DNA from: Temnothorax longispinosus
Lineage: Eukaryota > Arthropoda > Insecta > Hymenoptera > Formicidae
DNA length: 64,000 nucleotides
Assembly: GCF_030848805.1 (NCBI RefSeq)
Contig: NC_092358.1
Coordinates: forward strand, 558,001 to 622,000
Direction: 5' to 3'
Under the pieces are notes generated by a model. That model was not told where the DNA came from. It saw nothing but the letters and a program-made list of their open reading frames with translations, and searched no databases. Positions within the stretch are counted from its first letter, which is position 1. Each line of letters begins with the position of its first letter. Made by a program: the position numbers and the translations under genes. Below are positions 35,716-48,751 of this stretch, one piece after another.

Positions 35716-38700
35716 GACTATGATCTCAAAATGGGACTAGTGATTAGGGAGTCCCGCGCGCGCGTCAATCATTCCTTCCTGGAGATACAATGATACTGAC
35801 GAGAGATATATACAACGCGACAGCGATATAAAAGTCGAACGTAGCCCAGCATGTAATCGACTACTCGAGAGTATGACGTACATCTCTTCTCTACGTTACA
35901 TCGCGGTCCTGTGCCACGTTTATGCCTCCGCTCCTGCGACTTTTGCCGTTTCTTCCCGACGTTCCTGCCACCACTCACCACTCATCATTGCCACCACCAA
36001 CGGTTTTCCAGACGGACGACAATGAAGCAGCGGGGTTGAATGAGCCATAGGGCGACGAACCGCGCGTTATTAGGCAACGTTCATAACGGCGTTAACATCG
36101 GTAACAAGATTTTCGTCTATCGGATTGTCCATCTTTCCCGTTTGTTCGACATTTCCTTATTTACGTTATTTACATTAAAGCGACAATTTCTCTTAAAAAC
36201 GATGCAAAAAAGATAAGTAATAATGCGCACGAGTGATAGCTTTACGAAAAATAAATATCATTTAATCAAGTATCTTTGTACCGACGATATCGCTCACATT
36301 TCGAGTCCTCAGATAATACCATTCGAAATAATCAGAAATAATCAGTACAACAGTTGTGAATTCCGGATAATTGAGAAATACGAAGATGCATGGAGGGGAA
36401 GGAGAGGCTACTCGAATCTACACTGATAGCATTAATAATTTGCTTTGCAGCACAGCTTCATCGAAAGAATAACAAAAATTCGCACACTTTGTTTAATATG
36501 AATAGATTTGATCAATCCAATCAGCACTCGTGACATAGTATTTGCGGAATAACTGATTTAAGGAGAACGCAATTTTAATATCCGCGTCGTAGATAACGAA
36601 AGCGGTCGCGAGCACCAGCGGTCTCAGGTGTACGTTAAAATCGATACTTCAAGTAGGTCAGTAGGTTACCAGGCGAAGGATGATAAGAAACCACCTTGGA
36701 CTAAGAATCGCCACTGTCAATGATACAATTAATATGGAATGATGCTCTGTTGTAAATGAGTAACGTATTACCGCGAAACAACTCTGTCGAGCACATGCAA
36801 TGGCAATTTGCGCGCGTGCATGCACACACAAATTTTTAGCGCATTTATAAATTAAAAAAACTTTTGTTATTCTTAAAATATTAACTTAAAAAGGCTAAGT
36901 GATTTTTTTTTGTTTCATATAGGCGATAAAGCGTGTGTAAATTTTAAAATTCGGTAACACAATGAGAAAGTAGGGGTCGAGGCAATAAAAAAGTAGAAAA
37001 AAGCCCCTTTTTGTCAAGATGCGCCAAGAGCACCAACAGATTTGCGTAGCTCCCCTCTAAAATCCCAGCTGGCCCCGCTGGCCCCCCGCTCGCAGTGGTT
37101 CCCGTAGACATTAGCGATCGTTATCCAAGGTCAGTGACATCGGTCGTCCACCCTAGCGTCTCGTCTGGCGTCTCGAATATCTTTTTTCTTTCCTCCCGCA
37201 GGGCGACGCTCCTGCGGCTACACAGCGGGGATATAACATTCGTCGTCCTTTGGAAACCGGCTCGGAATAGGGGATATTCGATCCGTTTAAAAACTCTCCG
37301 ACATCCCCCTCGCCTGATACTATTTTTAAGCGGACGACCGACGCTCGACAGACGTCATTCGCGCGACGACGCAGCTTCGTACGCTGTGCGTTTATGTTGG
37401 AAACTATCCCCAAGTTTTGCATTTTTATCCCGCGAGGCGATTTACGAGAGGCTCAATTTTAAAAACAAACGCGAACACGTTAGCTCGCATATAAATTGAA
37501 ATTAATGACATTTTCCCTTCCCTTGCGTCAAGTTGATTACGATCGATCAGTTACAACTGGATGGATCGTCAAGATTTTGTTCGATCGTTAATCGTTACGC
37601 TTGACTTGAGGAAAACGTAGCGAATTCTAGAATAGCCCAAACTCGCGGGTCCGATTTGTTCGAAATGAATCAGCGCGAGCTTGACTCATTTCTCCACATA
37701 TTTACGGAACACGCATGGAAAATCGGTATATCTCGTCGACATCTAATTTTTAATTTTACAACAACATTACAATAACGCGCCAATCAATTATTGGCAATTT
37801 TCCGAATCTGTGCTTAAATCTTTGCGTTTGCGAGTTATTAATTGTCTCGGGAACGGGATGTACGAAAGTGATTTAACGAAGCAAGTCTGCACGCAAAGTC
37901 TGATCTTACGGAAGTACGTTCGGTCGTCCGGGGGATCTTGTATTATAAATTATAAAAGATATGCGACGACGGTGGTCTATTTTCGCGCGGCGACGTTCTT
38001 TGTTTTGCTCCGTGAGTGTGTTTAGTTTAGTCTCGTGTTGCGACGTGAGCGAGGTAAGAGAGAGGAGAGTCACATGCGCGTCTCGCCCAGTCTCGCCGCT
38101 CGTGACGCGTTCGTGTGCCGAGGGCAACTTAATCCGAGCTGAATAAGAAGCTCCTTATCGCCCGTCTACGGGGGGGTCGAAGCTTAAAACACAATGTTAC
38201 ATAAATTGATTCTAATACAACGATATAACGACATAAACTCGAGCTCGAGTCCATATGTATCGGCTTACGAGGACGCGGCGATTACTACGTTCGATCAGCG
38301 CTGATCAGCGCGAATGCATCGACTCTTGCATTCTCTAGCAAAAAGACGTCTCGTGTTTCCGAATCTTACAATTACCTAGTTCTTATTATCCTTGGTCCTC
38401 CGATAATGCGTTCTTCTATACCTGAATGTAATACCTTCTGGGCGTAAGATTCGAGTTGGACGCGTGCAATCTGCGTGGAAAGGTCAAGTTCTTGGAAACG
38501 AACGTTCCTCTTCTGCCGCGTTAAAAAGAGTTAAAGAGAGCAACAAAACACGTCAACGAGAGCACTCGAATCCGCACGTTTTTTCAAGGTAACATGTGAC
38601 TCTTGGACGTTCTTTCCAGATAAACGACGAGACAAATCTCTTTAGCTAGGATTAAAAGGACCTCCTGGCTCCTGGCTCCTGACAACTGGCGCGGATACCA

Positions 38701-38989
38701 CCCGCGGGTAGTGTGGATACATCTTTTAGGAAATAAGAGCCGACAAGTGGATCGAGGTTAAACTCGCGAGAGACGAAACGAAACGTTCTTCCTGGTGATT
38801 TGCCTCGAGCAAAAATTGAAACGTTCCGTTACGTGCGCGACACGATTGAGGAGAACGAAGAGAAGTGTGAACGAAGACAAAAGTGGAACACCAAGACAGT
38901 CGTTGGCCTCTCTCGTCTCTCGGTCGGGTTCGCGTTCGCGATAGCGTAGTATACGGCCCTGCGTCCCGTCGACGTCGTCTTAAGGTGTC

Positions 38990-39666
38990 TACACACTTGC
39001 AACAGAACATCGTAACTGCTACATAATCGTAAATAAGATCGGATAGGAGTGATGTTGCGCGTACATATTTGAGATAAATTGTCGCCCGAACCGTGTCGAA
39101 CCGAACGTCGCGCGTCGCGAACAAAAACATTCTTGCGTCTCATTATTTTCCTTGGCTTTTCTTTATTCTCAATTTCTCACGCTTTAATGCTTTAATGACA
39201 ATAAAGATGACATTTTGCTCTCGCACTCGTCTGGTGTCACATTCATTTATTGCTCGCTTATGTCAAGCCAAGCATTCTCATTTCTCATTTTGTTATGACA
39301 ATTCTGATTTTTTTTCTATAATTTTTATTATAATATTTAATATTTCTGATTTCTGTCGCAGAAATACCGACAAGGGACGGTACGACGCACAGGGTAACTT
39401 TGCCGCGAACATTTATGTTGCACTGTTGCAGCAACGACGAGTGCGAGAGAAAAATGTCATCTTTATTGTCATTAAAGCATTAAAGCGTGAGAAATTGAGA
39501 ATAGAGAAAAGCCAAGGTACCGAATATAATGGGATGCAAGAATGATTCGTTCTTGTTCGCGACGCGCGACGTCCCGGCGACAATTTATCTCAAATACGCG
39601 CAGCAACATCACTCCGATCTTATTTACGATTATGTTGCAGTTACGATGTTCCGTTGCAAGTGTGTA
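38990..39666. mobile_element. Foldback element with ~230-bp inverted arms
   Basis: Left arm 38990-39231 and right arm 39441-39666 are reverse complements with scattered mismatches and small indels. The outer ends share tacacacttgcaac. The pairing covers cgatcttatttacgattatg and the segment with cgctttaatgctttaatgac. The loop is about 210 bp and has no transposase frame. No clear target duplication was found. It is a long-arm MITE or foldback transposon of unassigned superfamily. Confidence 0.8.
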
Positions 39667-42278
39667 CGCGCCTTTACAGACTCGTCCTTCGCCTCGAGCC
39701 ACACTACGTATCGCTCGCAACTGGTCTAGTCGAGATAGTAATTCTATCCAACACGTGGCGCACGGCGCGGCGGGAAGAAAGAGGAACGTCTCGGAATAAT
39801 CTTGCGGGGAAACGCCTTGGTCACGGCTCACGGCTGTGCTGTGTGGAGGCCTGGATGGTCTTGGAGTCGGAGGCCTCTGAAAATGTGACACCGACAGAAA
39901 CGAGCTAACGCTACACTAATGCCGCTCCGCTCCGCTTCGACGTCGTCGAATTACTCGACGTATTGTTTGACTCCGCGCGTGCTCCTAGTATCCGATTCGT
40001 TTGGACGAAACAAAACGCTATTGAACCTTGCGACCTATATTCCGACGACCAACGCAACGGACCAAAAGAGCTAGCGCTAAAAGCTGACAAACTTGTCAAT
40101 CGCGCTAATGCTTGATAAGATGCGCGAAAATTAACGAAAACGAAACTCTCGAAAACGGGATGCGGCTGTTGTTCGCTCTTTCAACTTTTTTACGCATGTA
40201 GCTTTTACGAATGATATAAAAAAAAGGAAAAGAAAAAGACAAACTGCGCGCCAGTAGCGCGCATGAGACGGAAGATATATCACGTAAAGCTAATTACATT
40301 GAATGATATTCTCGCAATTATGTCACGCGCAATATGCCACTCCTGCCACTCCTAGCTTCCTGTCCAGAGTATTCACCATTATGTAACGTAATGGAAATTT
40401 ACATAACAGGAAACGAAACGCTAGATCCGACGTTACGATTGCGAATCGTAAACGTCGTTGCTGCCGTCGCCGTCGCCGTTTCTTCTTACCTACGTAACGT
40501 TTTTAAATTCTATTCGCGCATAATTTTCGAGAACGTTTCATCAAGTTGGATGGAAGCTATAAAGTCGTTTCATTTAATCGTTAAAAAATTGCGACCATCA
40601 GAATTCGCTAGGCTGTTCGCGGCGCTGTAGGTACAGAACTACAGATATAGGTAAGATCCAACACGCGAATATATAGGTATCGCGAGGACTATCGCGCGTT
40701 GTATCCCGGGAATTCCAAGTATATTTTTAAGTATTTTAAACGCGCGTTCGGAAATAATTTGACGATAATAATCGAATTGATCGACAAAGATCAGTCAAAT
40801 ACGTTAAGAGTAGAATATTAGGGCAAAAAATTTAATATTTGAACATTATCTTTAAAATATGTATATGCGTTTGCGTGCGATAATATACGTACGGCGCGCA
40901 TCCGACAAACGCGATAAACACGTTGAGGAACGTTGAGGAACGAAAAACAAAGAGCATTTAATCGGAGTCCTGCTGAAAAGTATCGTCTTAAAGCAGGAAT
41001 AGAGTGATTTAGATTTAGATCAATCTCGTGTCCAAATATTTGGCGTAAGCGATTTACGACGTTTTTACGAGTTATAATCGAATTTAATATGTATTATACA
41101 GTTGCGAAATGAGATAGCACGTAATTCGATGATCCACGCGAATTAGACGCGCACGTGGTCACGTAAGGCGAGATGACCGAGAGATAATGAGCCTCTTTAT
41201 TCGGAAAAGCTGAGCCGAGAGTTCTCCGAATCTGTGACAGCTCAACAATATTCTACACGACATAATGATATATTTGTGTGTGTGCGTGCGCGCGCGCGTG
41301 ATCTACACAATATCTGCATAATATACGCAAACTATTCCGACCTTTCCGAAACAAATTCCAACCTAGACGACCAAGATTGCATCACTGCCAATTGCAAGCG
41401 ACTCGCATCAGTTCGTATCGAGCTTATTTATCTATGGAGAAATTCTTTTGCGATGTAAAACATGTTATATATGCATCTCAAAGCGTTCGAAAGTTAAAAG
41501 GTAAAAAGTTAAATGCATAAGCCAGTAAGAAAAAAAAAAGAAAAACCAAAACCAGATAATATTACTCAAGCAATTTCATTAGGATACATTTTTAAATATG
41601 CCGAAGAATGTGTGCGTAGAACAAATGTATTAACTAGAAATAAACTATGCTCACATACATGAGCTATTACTAAATTTTAAGTAGAATATTTTTCCACGTA
41701 AAATACAATATAATCTTTCGTGAATATAAAATTTAGAAAGTTCCAAAATGTACTAGAGTAATTAATTTAAAATATACGCGATAAATTTGATAAAATTCTT
41801 TCGTTATCTGATATTAATAAAAATCTATGCCTCTCAATGTATGATAATCCTAACATAAACGCACACACACACACACACAAAAGAAATATAGGTTTGTCAG
41901 CTAAACGGTCATACTACATTTGACATTTTTACTTTTATTGTCGACAGACATGCTACTGATGCTACCAAGCACCGATAGCAGAATGGAGAACATTTTCTAG
42001 CTAAACGCGAATAAAAGCGTTTATCGGTTACAATCCCTCCAGCCGAACACGATCGAAGACTTGTTCACGTAGTTGATAAGACGTCGGTGATAATGACTGC
42101 GATTCGCACTTATTGAACCGATCGACGCGAACGCAAAAATAAAATATGGCTGAAGTTTACGAACAATCGGCCCGCTCGCTCGCTCGGTTGTGGCATGCAC
42201 GCGCGTGCTCGTTTGTTTCGCTGTAGACGCCTCTTCCTCTTCGGCTCCGTTCCGCTTCGGGACGGATGGGATGCGTCG

Positions 42279-42335
42279 CGCTGCGCTGCGCTGCGTTGCG
42301 CGACGCGGCGCCGCGCCACGCCACGCCACGCCATG
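42279..42335. repeat. GCGCT / CACGC low-complexity tandem run
   Basis: Short pentamer-like repeats (gcgct x3, then cgcca/cacgc x4) in CpG-dense DNA. They create long but spurious open frames on both strands. Confidence 0.6.
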
Positions 42336-43419
42336 TCACGTCGCGTCGTATACCGCGCGCCGTTCCGTCGAATGACGTCAACCCGTTTTCCTATTTTTCC
42401 AAGAAATCCAGTCGAAACGGAGTATACACCTAATATACAGGCTAATCGAGCGAAAAAATAGCGAATCAAATTTACCGAACGAGAGAGTTCCGAGCAATCT
42501 ACTAACTGCCGACTTTTTTGACTCGAATTAGGTGAGCGACGGAACAAGTTGGCAAGCCGATCAAGATTTTATTTTATAGGAATAAAGCGTAGATTTTACT
42601 TTATTTTACTTTAATTTTATTTTATAGAACAAAAAGAGAGCGTACAAAGCGATACGATGATTTCAAGATTCCGATAAGCGTTGGTCCTCCACAGTCCAAT
42701 AATCTCACTTTCAAATCTTTCCGGCACTGTCCGAAGTTATTTATCTATCTACATTCTATATCTATACGTTGCACGCCGATCCTCACTCCTCAGTTCCTCA
42801 CTCATGCATCCTAACCGCGTTCCACTCTTAGGCTACGGTCAACGTGACGCTACAAATGCTTCGAAGCATTCCTCTTCTCTTTTCTTTCGATGAAGAAAGA
42901 AAGAGAAGAAGAACGCTCCAAAGTAACATGTGGAAATAAAAGAAACCGCTTTTGTGCACATTTAAACATAAATACATGTAAAATGCTCCGAAATCGTAAG
43001 GGTTCGTTCGAGAGAGTTACACCCCCTCGTTCGACGTACTTGGAGCCGACGTATCCTCTCGAAGAGATGCTAGATCGTGAAGATCGGTCAAGAACAAGCG
43101 CGGTTGCGAAATGTTCGCCAACAATTCAACATCGTTACGTGATGAGTCACCGGTCAGCCGCTTGATACGAACTCATTGCGAAAAGTCGAAACGAACGATC
43201 GTGGGCCATCGTGGGCTAAGCACGACGGCAAAGGCGAAGAAGCTTTCACTGGCGTGCGTCGCTTGATGGCATCGTTATTATTCGTTATGTCGAAAGCATA
43301 CAGTCGAGAGCAACAATGTGGCGTGCTCCATTGTAAGCTTGGCTGTTGCGCCACGCGTTTTAACTCGAACGTGGCTCTCCCCTTCCAAATACATGATTTT
43401 ATCTCACTTTTTATCCGGT

Positions 43420-44600
43420 AAACGTGAACGTGAACATGAACGCGGCGCCGCAAAACGATGACCGGGACCGGGACGCGTCGAGGCTAATTTTCGTCGATCG
43501 AAAGCACGCGTTATTACTCGTACACGATCTCGAAATCACCAGAATGGGTCGGATTGGTCGTTCGAGAAAGCGAGGTCGAAGGCGAGCGAAGGCGAAGCGA
43601 CGGAAATCTCAAAAGCGCGATCGATGTTTCGAGCAACGTTGACTCGAAACTCGCGTCCGCGCGGGTGGGTGACACGTTCGTCCCAGCACGAGATCCCTCG
43701 GTCGCGAGGCTGGGAAGGAGGCGTCACTCCGACGACTCCGCCAGTCCGCGATCGGAGGAGCCACGGGAAATGGGAATTTCCTCGGAAGGCCATCGTCACC
43801 CACTCGCGCCACGCGCCACGCGCCACGCGCCGAAGAAGCGTCGAGAACGTGTAATGACTCGATGGACGTAATGACGGTGCGCGGCCGCGGCGGTGGAGTC
43901 GGTGGAGACTGGAGAGTGTGGCGACGAGACGCCAGCCAGAGTTCGTCGGCCGCGCCGCGCCGCGCCACGCCGCGCACGTTCATGAAGCGCACGCACACAC
44001 GCGCGTAACGACGAGGGTGAGCGGGGCGCGTACTTACGTCCCCGCGAGGCCGCAACCCACGACGGCCGCGAGCCACGGAACCGTAAACGCGACGATCGAC
44101 TTTTCGCCCGCACACGCGGGCGCGTCGTTTCTCGCGTCGGGCCTCCACGCGGCCCCCAACGCGGACGACGCGACCGACGCGAAAACGATGCGAACGATGC
44201 GACGAGTCTCCGCGAGCACTCACCTGAATCGCCATACACATTGAATATGGAAGCTACGGTAGGGCGTTCGTTAGCGAAAACGCGACTCCGTAAGCGACAG
44301 GGAACACGCCAAACACTCGTCACTCGCGCACGTCCGTACGCTGGAGAAGCCCGTGAACAACTGACTGTCCGAGATGGACGAACGGAAACGTCGGAAACGG
44401 ACCGACCGACCGACCGACCGACGGAAAAAGACGCGTTTAGGAAATGGCGGAAATGGTGGGAACGGTACTCCGTTCGGCGCTTCGTTCGCGATTCAACGGT
44501 CCGATCGAGAACTATGGACACGCGCCAAGTTCAAACGTCGTCGCCGCGCGAGACCACCGCGAGACACGGAGCAAAGAATTCTATTGTATTATACGTATTG
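43420..44600. promoter_or_regulatory. CpG-rich segment, probable promoter / 5' region
   Basis: The most CpG-dense part of the window, with simple runs such as (CGCGCCA)n near 43805-43830 and (GACC)n near 44399-44423. Frames of 150-240 codons occur on both strands at once and are Arg-rich, as composition alone predicts. A strong minus-strand donor (ATTCAG followed by gtgagt) sits in it at 44224. Best read as a promoter with a first exon. Confidence 0.4.
44224..44241 (-). CDS. PRL-1: Candidate distal first coding exon of PRL-1 (MCMAIQ)
   Basis: The minus strand reads ATG TGT ATG GCG ATT CAG followed by gtgagtgc. Joined to the acceptor at 29026 (ttaacaag, then GAA ATG AGC) it continues in frame into the PRL-1 N-terminus (MCMAIQ-EMSNMRVKDIRPAP). 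No other minus-strand coding exon lies between. The implied intron is 15.2 kb and the acceptor has a weak pyrimidine tract. The exon could equally be untranslated or belong to a non-coding transcript. Confidence 0.3.
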
Positions 44601-45704
44601 ATTCTCAAGTATGAGATATCCAAAAAATCGGACTCAGAAGTAACAGTTTTCAAAACATTTATTCATTGTAAATACACTGTTTATTTGTGTCTTCCAAAAA
44701 ATTAGGCTCACATGAGTCACGTAAAAGGCGATTTCGACCACCGTGATTATTATCTCCGTTTCCTCGAGTCGAATATCGGAAGCTTGCCTATAACAGTCGC
44801 AATTTTCTTCGCAATCAACCGACTATCGGTTCTTATCATATTTCAATATATCATTTTGCGTTCCAGACAATTGTTCCGATTATGTAATTTTAATAATCTC
44901 GAAAATATCTAACAAAATATATATGAATATTTTTAACAAGAAAAAACGAAATTTATTAAGAACTGAAAGTCTTGCTGATAAATACAACGCCGATCAAATT
45001 TTTAATATAAATCCTGAATGGTTAAATCCGGAGATTACAATACAAAAATAAACTGCAACTTAATAATCGATTATTTTTTGTTCGCCGAATATGAATTCAA
45101 ACTCTTACAATTACAATTACAATTCAATCTTCTTATTGAAGATTCCCCTCTCTCTCTTTTCAGCAATAGACTTCAGTTACCGCTACTTAATATATCGAAA
45201 AATTATAATCGTTTTTTTAATTAACAATGTCCCTACGAGAGAATTAATTATTTATTCTTTCTATTTTTAAGGCATATCTCGACTCGAGATAATTCGATTC
45301 ATATGTTCTAAAGTAAAAATTATATTGATTTACATTTTTGTGTTTTTTCTCTCGCATCGTTTACGTTTATTACCTAATATTTTGCGTTGTGTGTCTTTAT
45401 CGCTTTATTGTTTAACGGAAAAGTCACATTATTTCACTTAATAATCATTATCAATAATGATTTAACAAAGAGAAACATAAATGATAATATTTACTCTCGC
45501 AATCTTTCCTTTTTTTTTTTGCTTTTTCATTATTTCTGGGCCGCGCGATCAATTGCATATTGCTTTCACAAATGTGACAGAATCAATTATCAATATTCAA
45601 TATGATTTGTATCACTCGTTAATACTCGTATATAACATTATATATTCCGCTTATATTTTATGGTCCCTACAAAAAATACATTACGTCTATAAGCAGAAAA
45701 ATTG

Positions 45705-45705
<1 letters not shown>

Positions 45706-45747
<42 letters not shown>
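45706..45747. repeat. (TA)n microsatellite
   Basis: About 21 uninterrupted TA dinucleotides, flanked by inverted aaaattgtta / caacaattttt sequences that extend the potential cruciform. Confidence 0.9.
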
Positions 45748-45749
<2 letters not shown>

Positions 45750-46512
45750 ACAATTTTTCATTTAAATATATGTATTACGATCTCTATAATGCATAAATAC
45801 TCGATCACTTCGTCCCGTTCTGCTTTGCCTTTTCTTTGAAACAAATTCTCGCTCATTCGTTTGCTACAAACACACATCCGCACACGCACACGCGCGCAAA
45901 TATATCTTTTTCTTTAAAACAGTTTGTTTTACTTATTGTAGCTCTGGAATGTAATATACATGCGTGATAATTTTATTGAGCGTAACAACAACTGGATCGC
46001 ACCGAGCAAACCGAGCGTTTTTGTAAAATCAAAAATATATAATACTATTAGAGCGAAAATTAGTATCATATTAACAATGGTGGCAGAATAGTGATAATAA
46101 TAATAATATTCGTAGTATTAATGATAGCAATAGTGATAACGATAGTGATAATTACGATAGCAAGCGATAATTGTAAAACTAATGCTAATCTTGAATCTAA
46201 ATAAAAGAATAATAGAAAAATAAAAAAATGCAGCTAAAAATCCAGTAAACGTAGGTAATCATATGGTTAATGTGGTGTCATTATCTAAAAAGAAAACACA
46301 AATGTGTATAGGGGAAAAATTCTTACAAAAGTATTTAAGTAACATTGTTGAAAGTCCGTAAATCATTAGCTACGTATAAATTATAGATAATACGCGTATC
46401 GATAAATCCTTTGAAACTGATTACGCGCCATTCATCTCCCTTTCTTCATTTCGCTAGTACGCGTAAAAGTTAGAAATATCGTTTTATAATGGCAACCTCG
46501 CGAACGATATTA

Positions 46513-46598
46513 ATAGGTTGGCCAATAAGTCCGTGCGGTTTTTTTACTTATAAATGTTACTTATAAATAACCGCACGGACTTATTGGCCAACCCAATA
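46513..46598. mobile_element. mariner-type MITE
   Basis: ggttggccaataagtccgtg plus cggtt (46516-46540) and its exact complement (46569-46592) form about 25-bp inverted repeats around a 28-bp loop. GGTTGGCCAATAAGT is typical of mariner terminal repeats (from memory of the family). The flanks carry TA. Too short for a transposase; an internal deletion product. Confidence 0.8.
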
Positions 46599-48751
46599 CA
46601 TTATGACGTAACACACGCGTTTCTCTTTCAAAGAGATTTTCTCAATATAAATCATTATTTACAGTATACAATCGCTTGGAATAAGATCTGGCATTAATTC
46701 GTCATTATCTCTTCTTATCGACGTGTAAATTGAATTAAATTTGATTTAACATGTGTATTTTCCCTCTATTCACAGCACTTGGTATTATTCTCTACGGTCT
46801 TCTTCAAAGGTTACCGTTCGGAAGAAGTTTATATCACAAAGTAGGTATGTGTATATTTTACATATATATATATGTAATTATTTAGTTCATACATCAATAT
46901 GCATTACGGAGAGATCACACCGCTGTCTCAAAACTGGTGCGAACGGTCGACTTTGATGAAGTATACATTAATCTCGAAATATCCCTCTAAAATATAGCAT
47001 ATTGTGTATTATAATTTGAAAAATTGACAGTGGCGAACTAAACGGAGACAATGATAAAATTATGTGAAACACTAAAAGACTGTTCTTCTAGAGGCATATA
47101 CAAATCTATTATGTTTAGTACCCTTATCATTGAAGCTATAGAGTACTGAATAGCTACAGATAGGTATCCCAATTGACCAGCAAACGTATGCGCAAAAAGC
47201 AATTGTATATAAACTGTTTCTAATAAATTGTTTCTCTGTTTATTTATGGCTCAGTACTCTCTCAAACATTTCATTGAAGATGAATACAAGTGCGATAGAA
47301 CAAAGCTTACATTTCCTCTATGCTATAAATCTCATTTAACAATAATATGTATCTCTACATTTGTTATTTTGAGGTAAATTAAAATTGCTCCTACCCTCTA
47401 CAGAATTTCATACCTGAGTAATTCCATATTTCTTTTATATCGAAATTGATTCTTCAAGATGCTTTCAGGTACAAAGCAAATATACTTTTTATATAGAGCT
47501 GTTTGCGTAAAGCCAAAACTTTGAGAAATAAAACAATATTAAAGTCAATTATCTGATTGATTTATCGAGCCACTGCAAATAAGAGTATCATTTCGTTGCT
47601 TGGAAGCATCGTTTGTATCATATATGATATTTATATATATAGTGTGTATATATAGTGACTTACAAGTTTCCTGAAACAGTACTTTCTAAGAATTTTCTAC
47701 TGAATTTGACTAAATTGAAAACGAAGAATGAAAGAAAACGGGGGACAAGAGATCATTTGCGACTTACCGATGCGCAATTTTACGGATGCGCTTAAAAGAA
47801 AAATATAAAATACGAATCAATGCGTTGTTCAACGATAGAGATTACTCACAATTTGTTACATTATGATCTTCGTCATTTATAGATATCTTACTACACTAAA
47901 TTGACTATTTGTTTCGAGAAACCTATCTCTTTTAGTTATAAAATAAATCGTAACTTTTACTCTGTACTAATGATATTATATAGATCGTTAATTCTGATAC
48001 TTAGTTTATATTTTTAAATATACATTTGTCTAGTCTTGTGTTTAAGGCAGGAATTTTTATATTTACAATTTCGTCGTTATGTTGGCCTTTTCTTGCAACA
48101 GCGCAAGGCTTACTTATCGCGATTCCATTCGGACGATAGAAATTTATCTATACGTTGCATATTCGCACGTATCTATCTTTCTTGCATATATTTACTCTCA
48201 TTAACGATATTACTCTCATACGTAGTAACAGTATAAATCTAACAATAAGTGTGCCTAAGTGATACAATCTCGGTTGTACGTCTGAAATGAACTATATACT
48301 TATGCATTACGTATCTACTTATTGACATATATATGATTGCTGTAAAAATTTACGTTCTAGTGATATTTCCTAAAAGTAATCAACTTAGATAATTAAATTT
48401 GTGACAAATTATCTTGAGTAATAAATAACAGTTATGTATATACGCATATGACCACTATGTATCATACATACAAAAAGAAAAAGAATTAATGTAATTGAGT
48501 CCATGATTTTTACATTCTTTAGCATGTGTAATATCATAGAAAACTATCATTTTTCTTCCTATAGATATTATTATGCATTTTCTTTTCTTTTTTTTTTTCA
48601 ACATAGAGATAAACGATGTATGTACATGTGTGGATATGTGAGTCTGTAGTATTCAGGTATAATCCATCAGCGAGCATATATAATTTGTCACAAATTTATG
48701 TATCATCAATTTGATATATTTATTTCTACGATGTCTAATATAAAATAAACA

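Larger units (their letters stand above)
29833..44200. other. Long non-coding stretch; no gene recognised
   Basis: About 14 kb with only short, compositionally driven open frames. Items seen: CT/GA tracts near 30748, a (GAGAC)n pentamer run at about 32285-32310, a CRE-containing CpG-rich segment at 35.5 kb and a palindrome at 35688-35715. A 677-bp foldback element lies at 38990-39666, and GCGCT/CACGC low-complexity runs at 42279-42330. It may be the first intron of PRL-1 if the exon at 44.2 kb belongs to that gene. Confidence 0.5.
44601..48751. other. AT-rich intergenic / Oatp 3' region
   Basis: Strong drop in GC after 44.6 kb. No coding frame was recognised. Contains a (TA)n microsatellite (45706-45747) and a mariner-type MITE (46513-46598). 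Minus-strand AATAAA about 30 bp beyond the Oatp stop (about 48719-48726) could serve as a polyadenylation signal, though a longer 3' UTR is possible. Confidence 0.5.

Noticed and set aside
43609..44521. Open frames of 210 and 241 codons on the minus strand and others on the plus strand
   Set aside because: CpG-dense DNA keeps several frames open at once. The products are Arg/Ser-rich without domains, so they are compositional, not genes.
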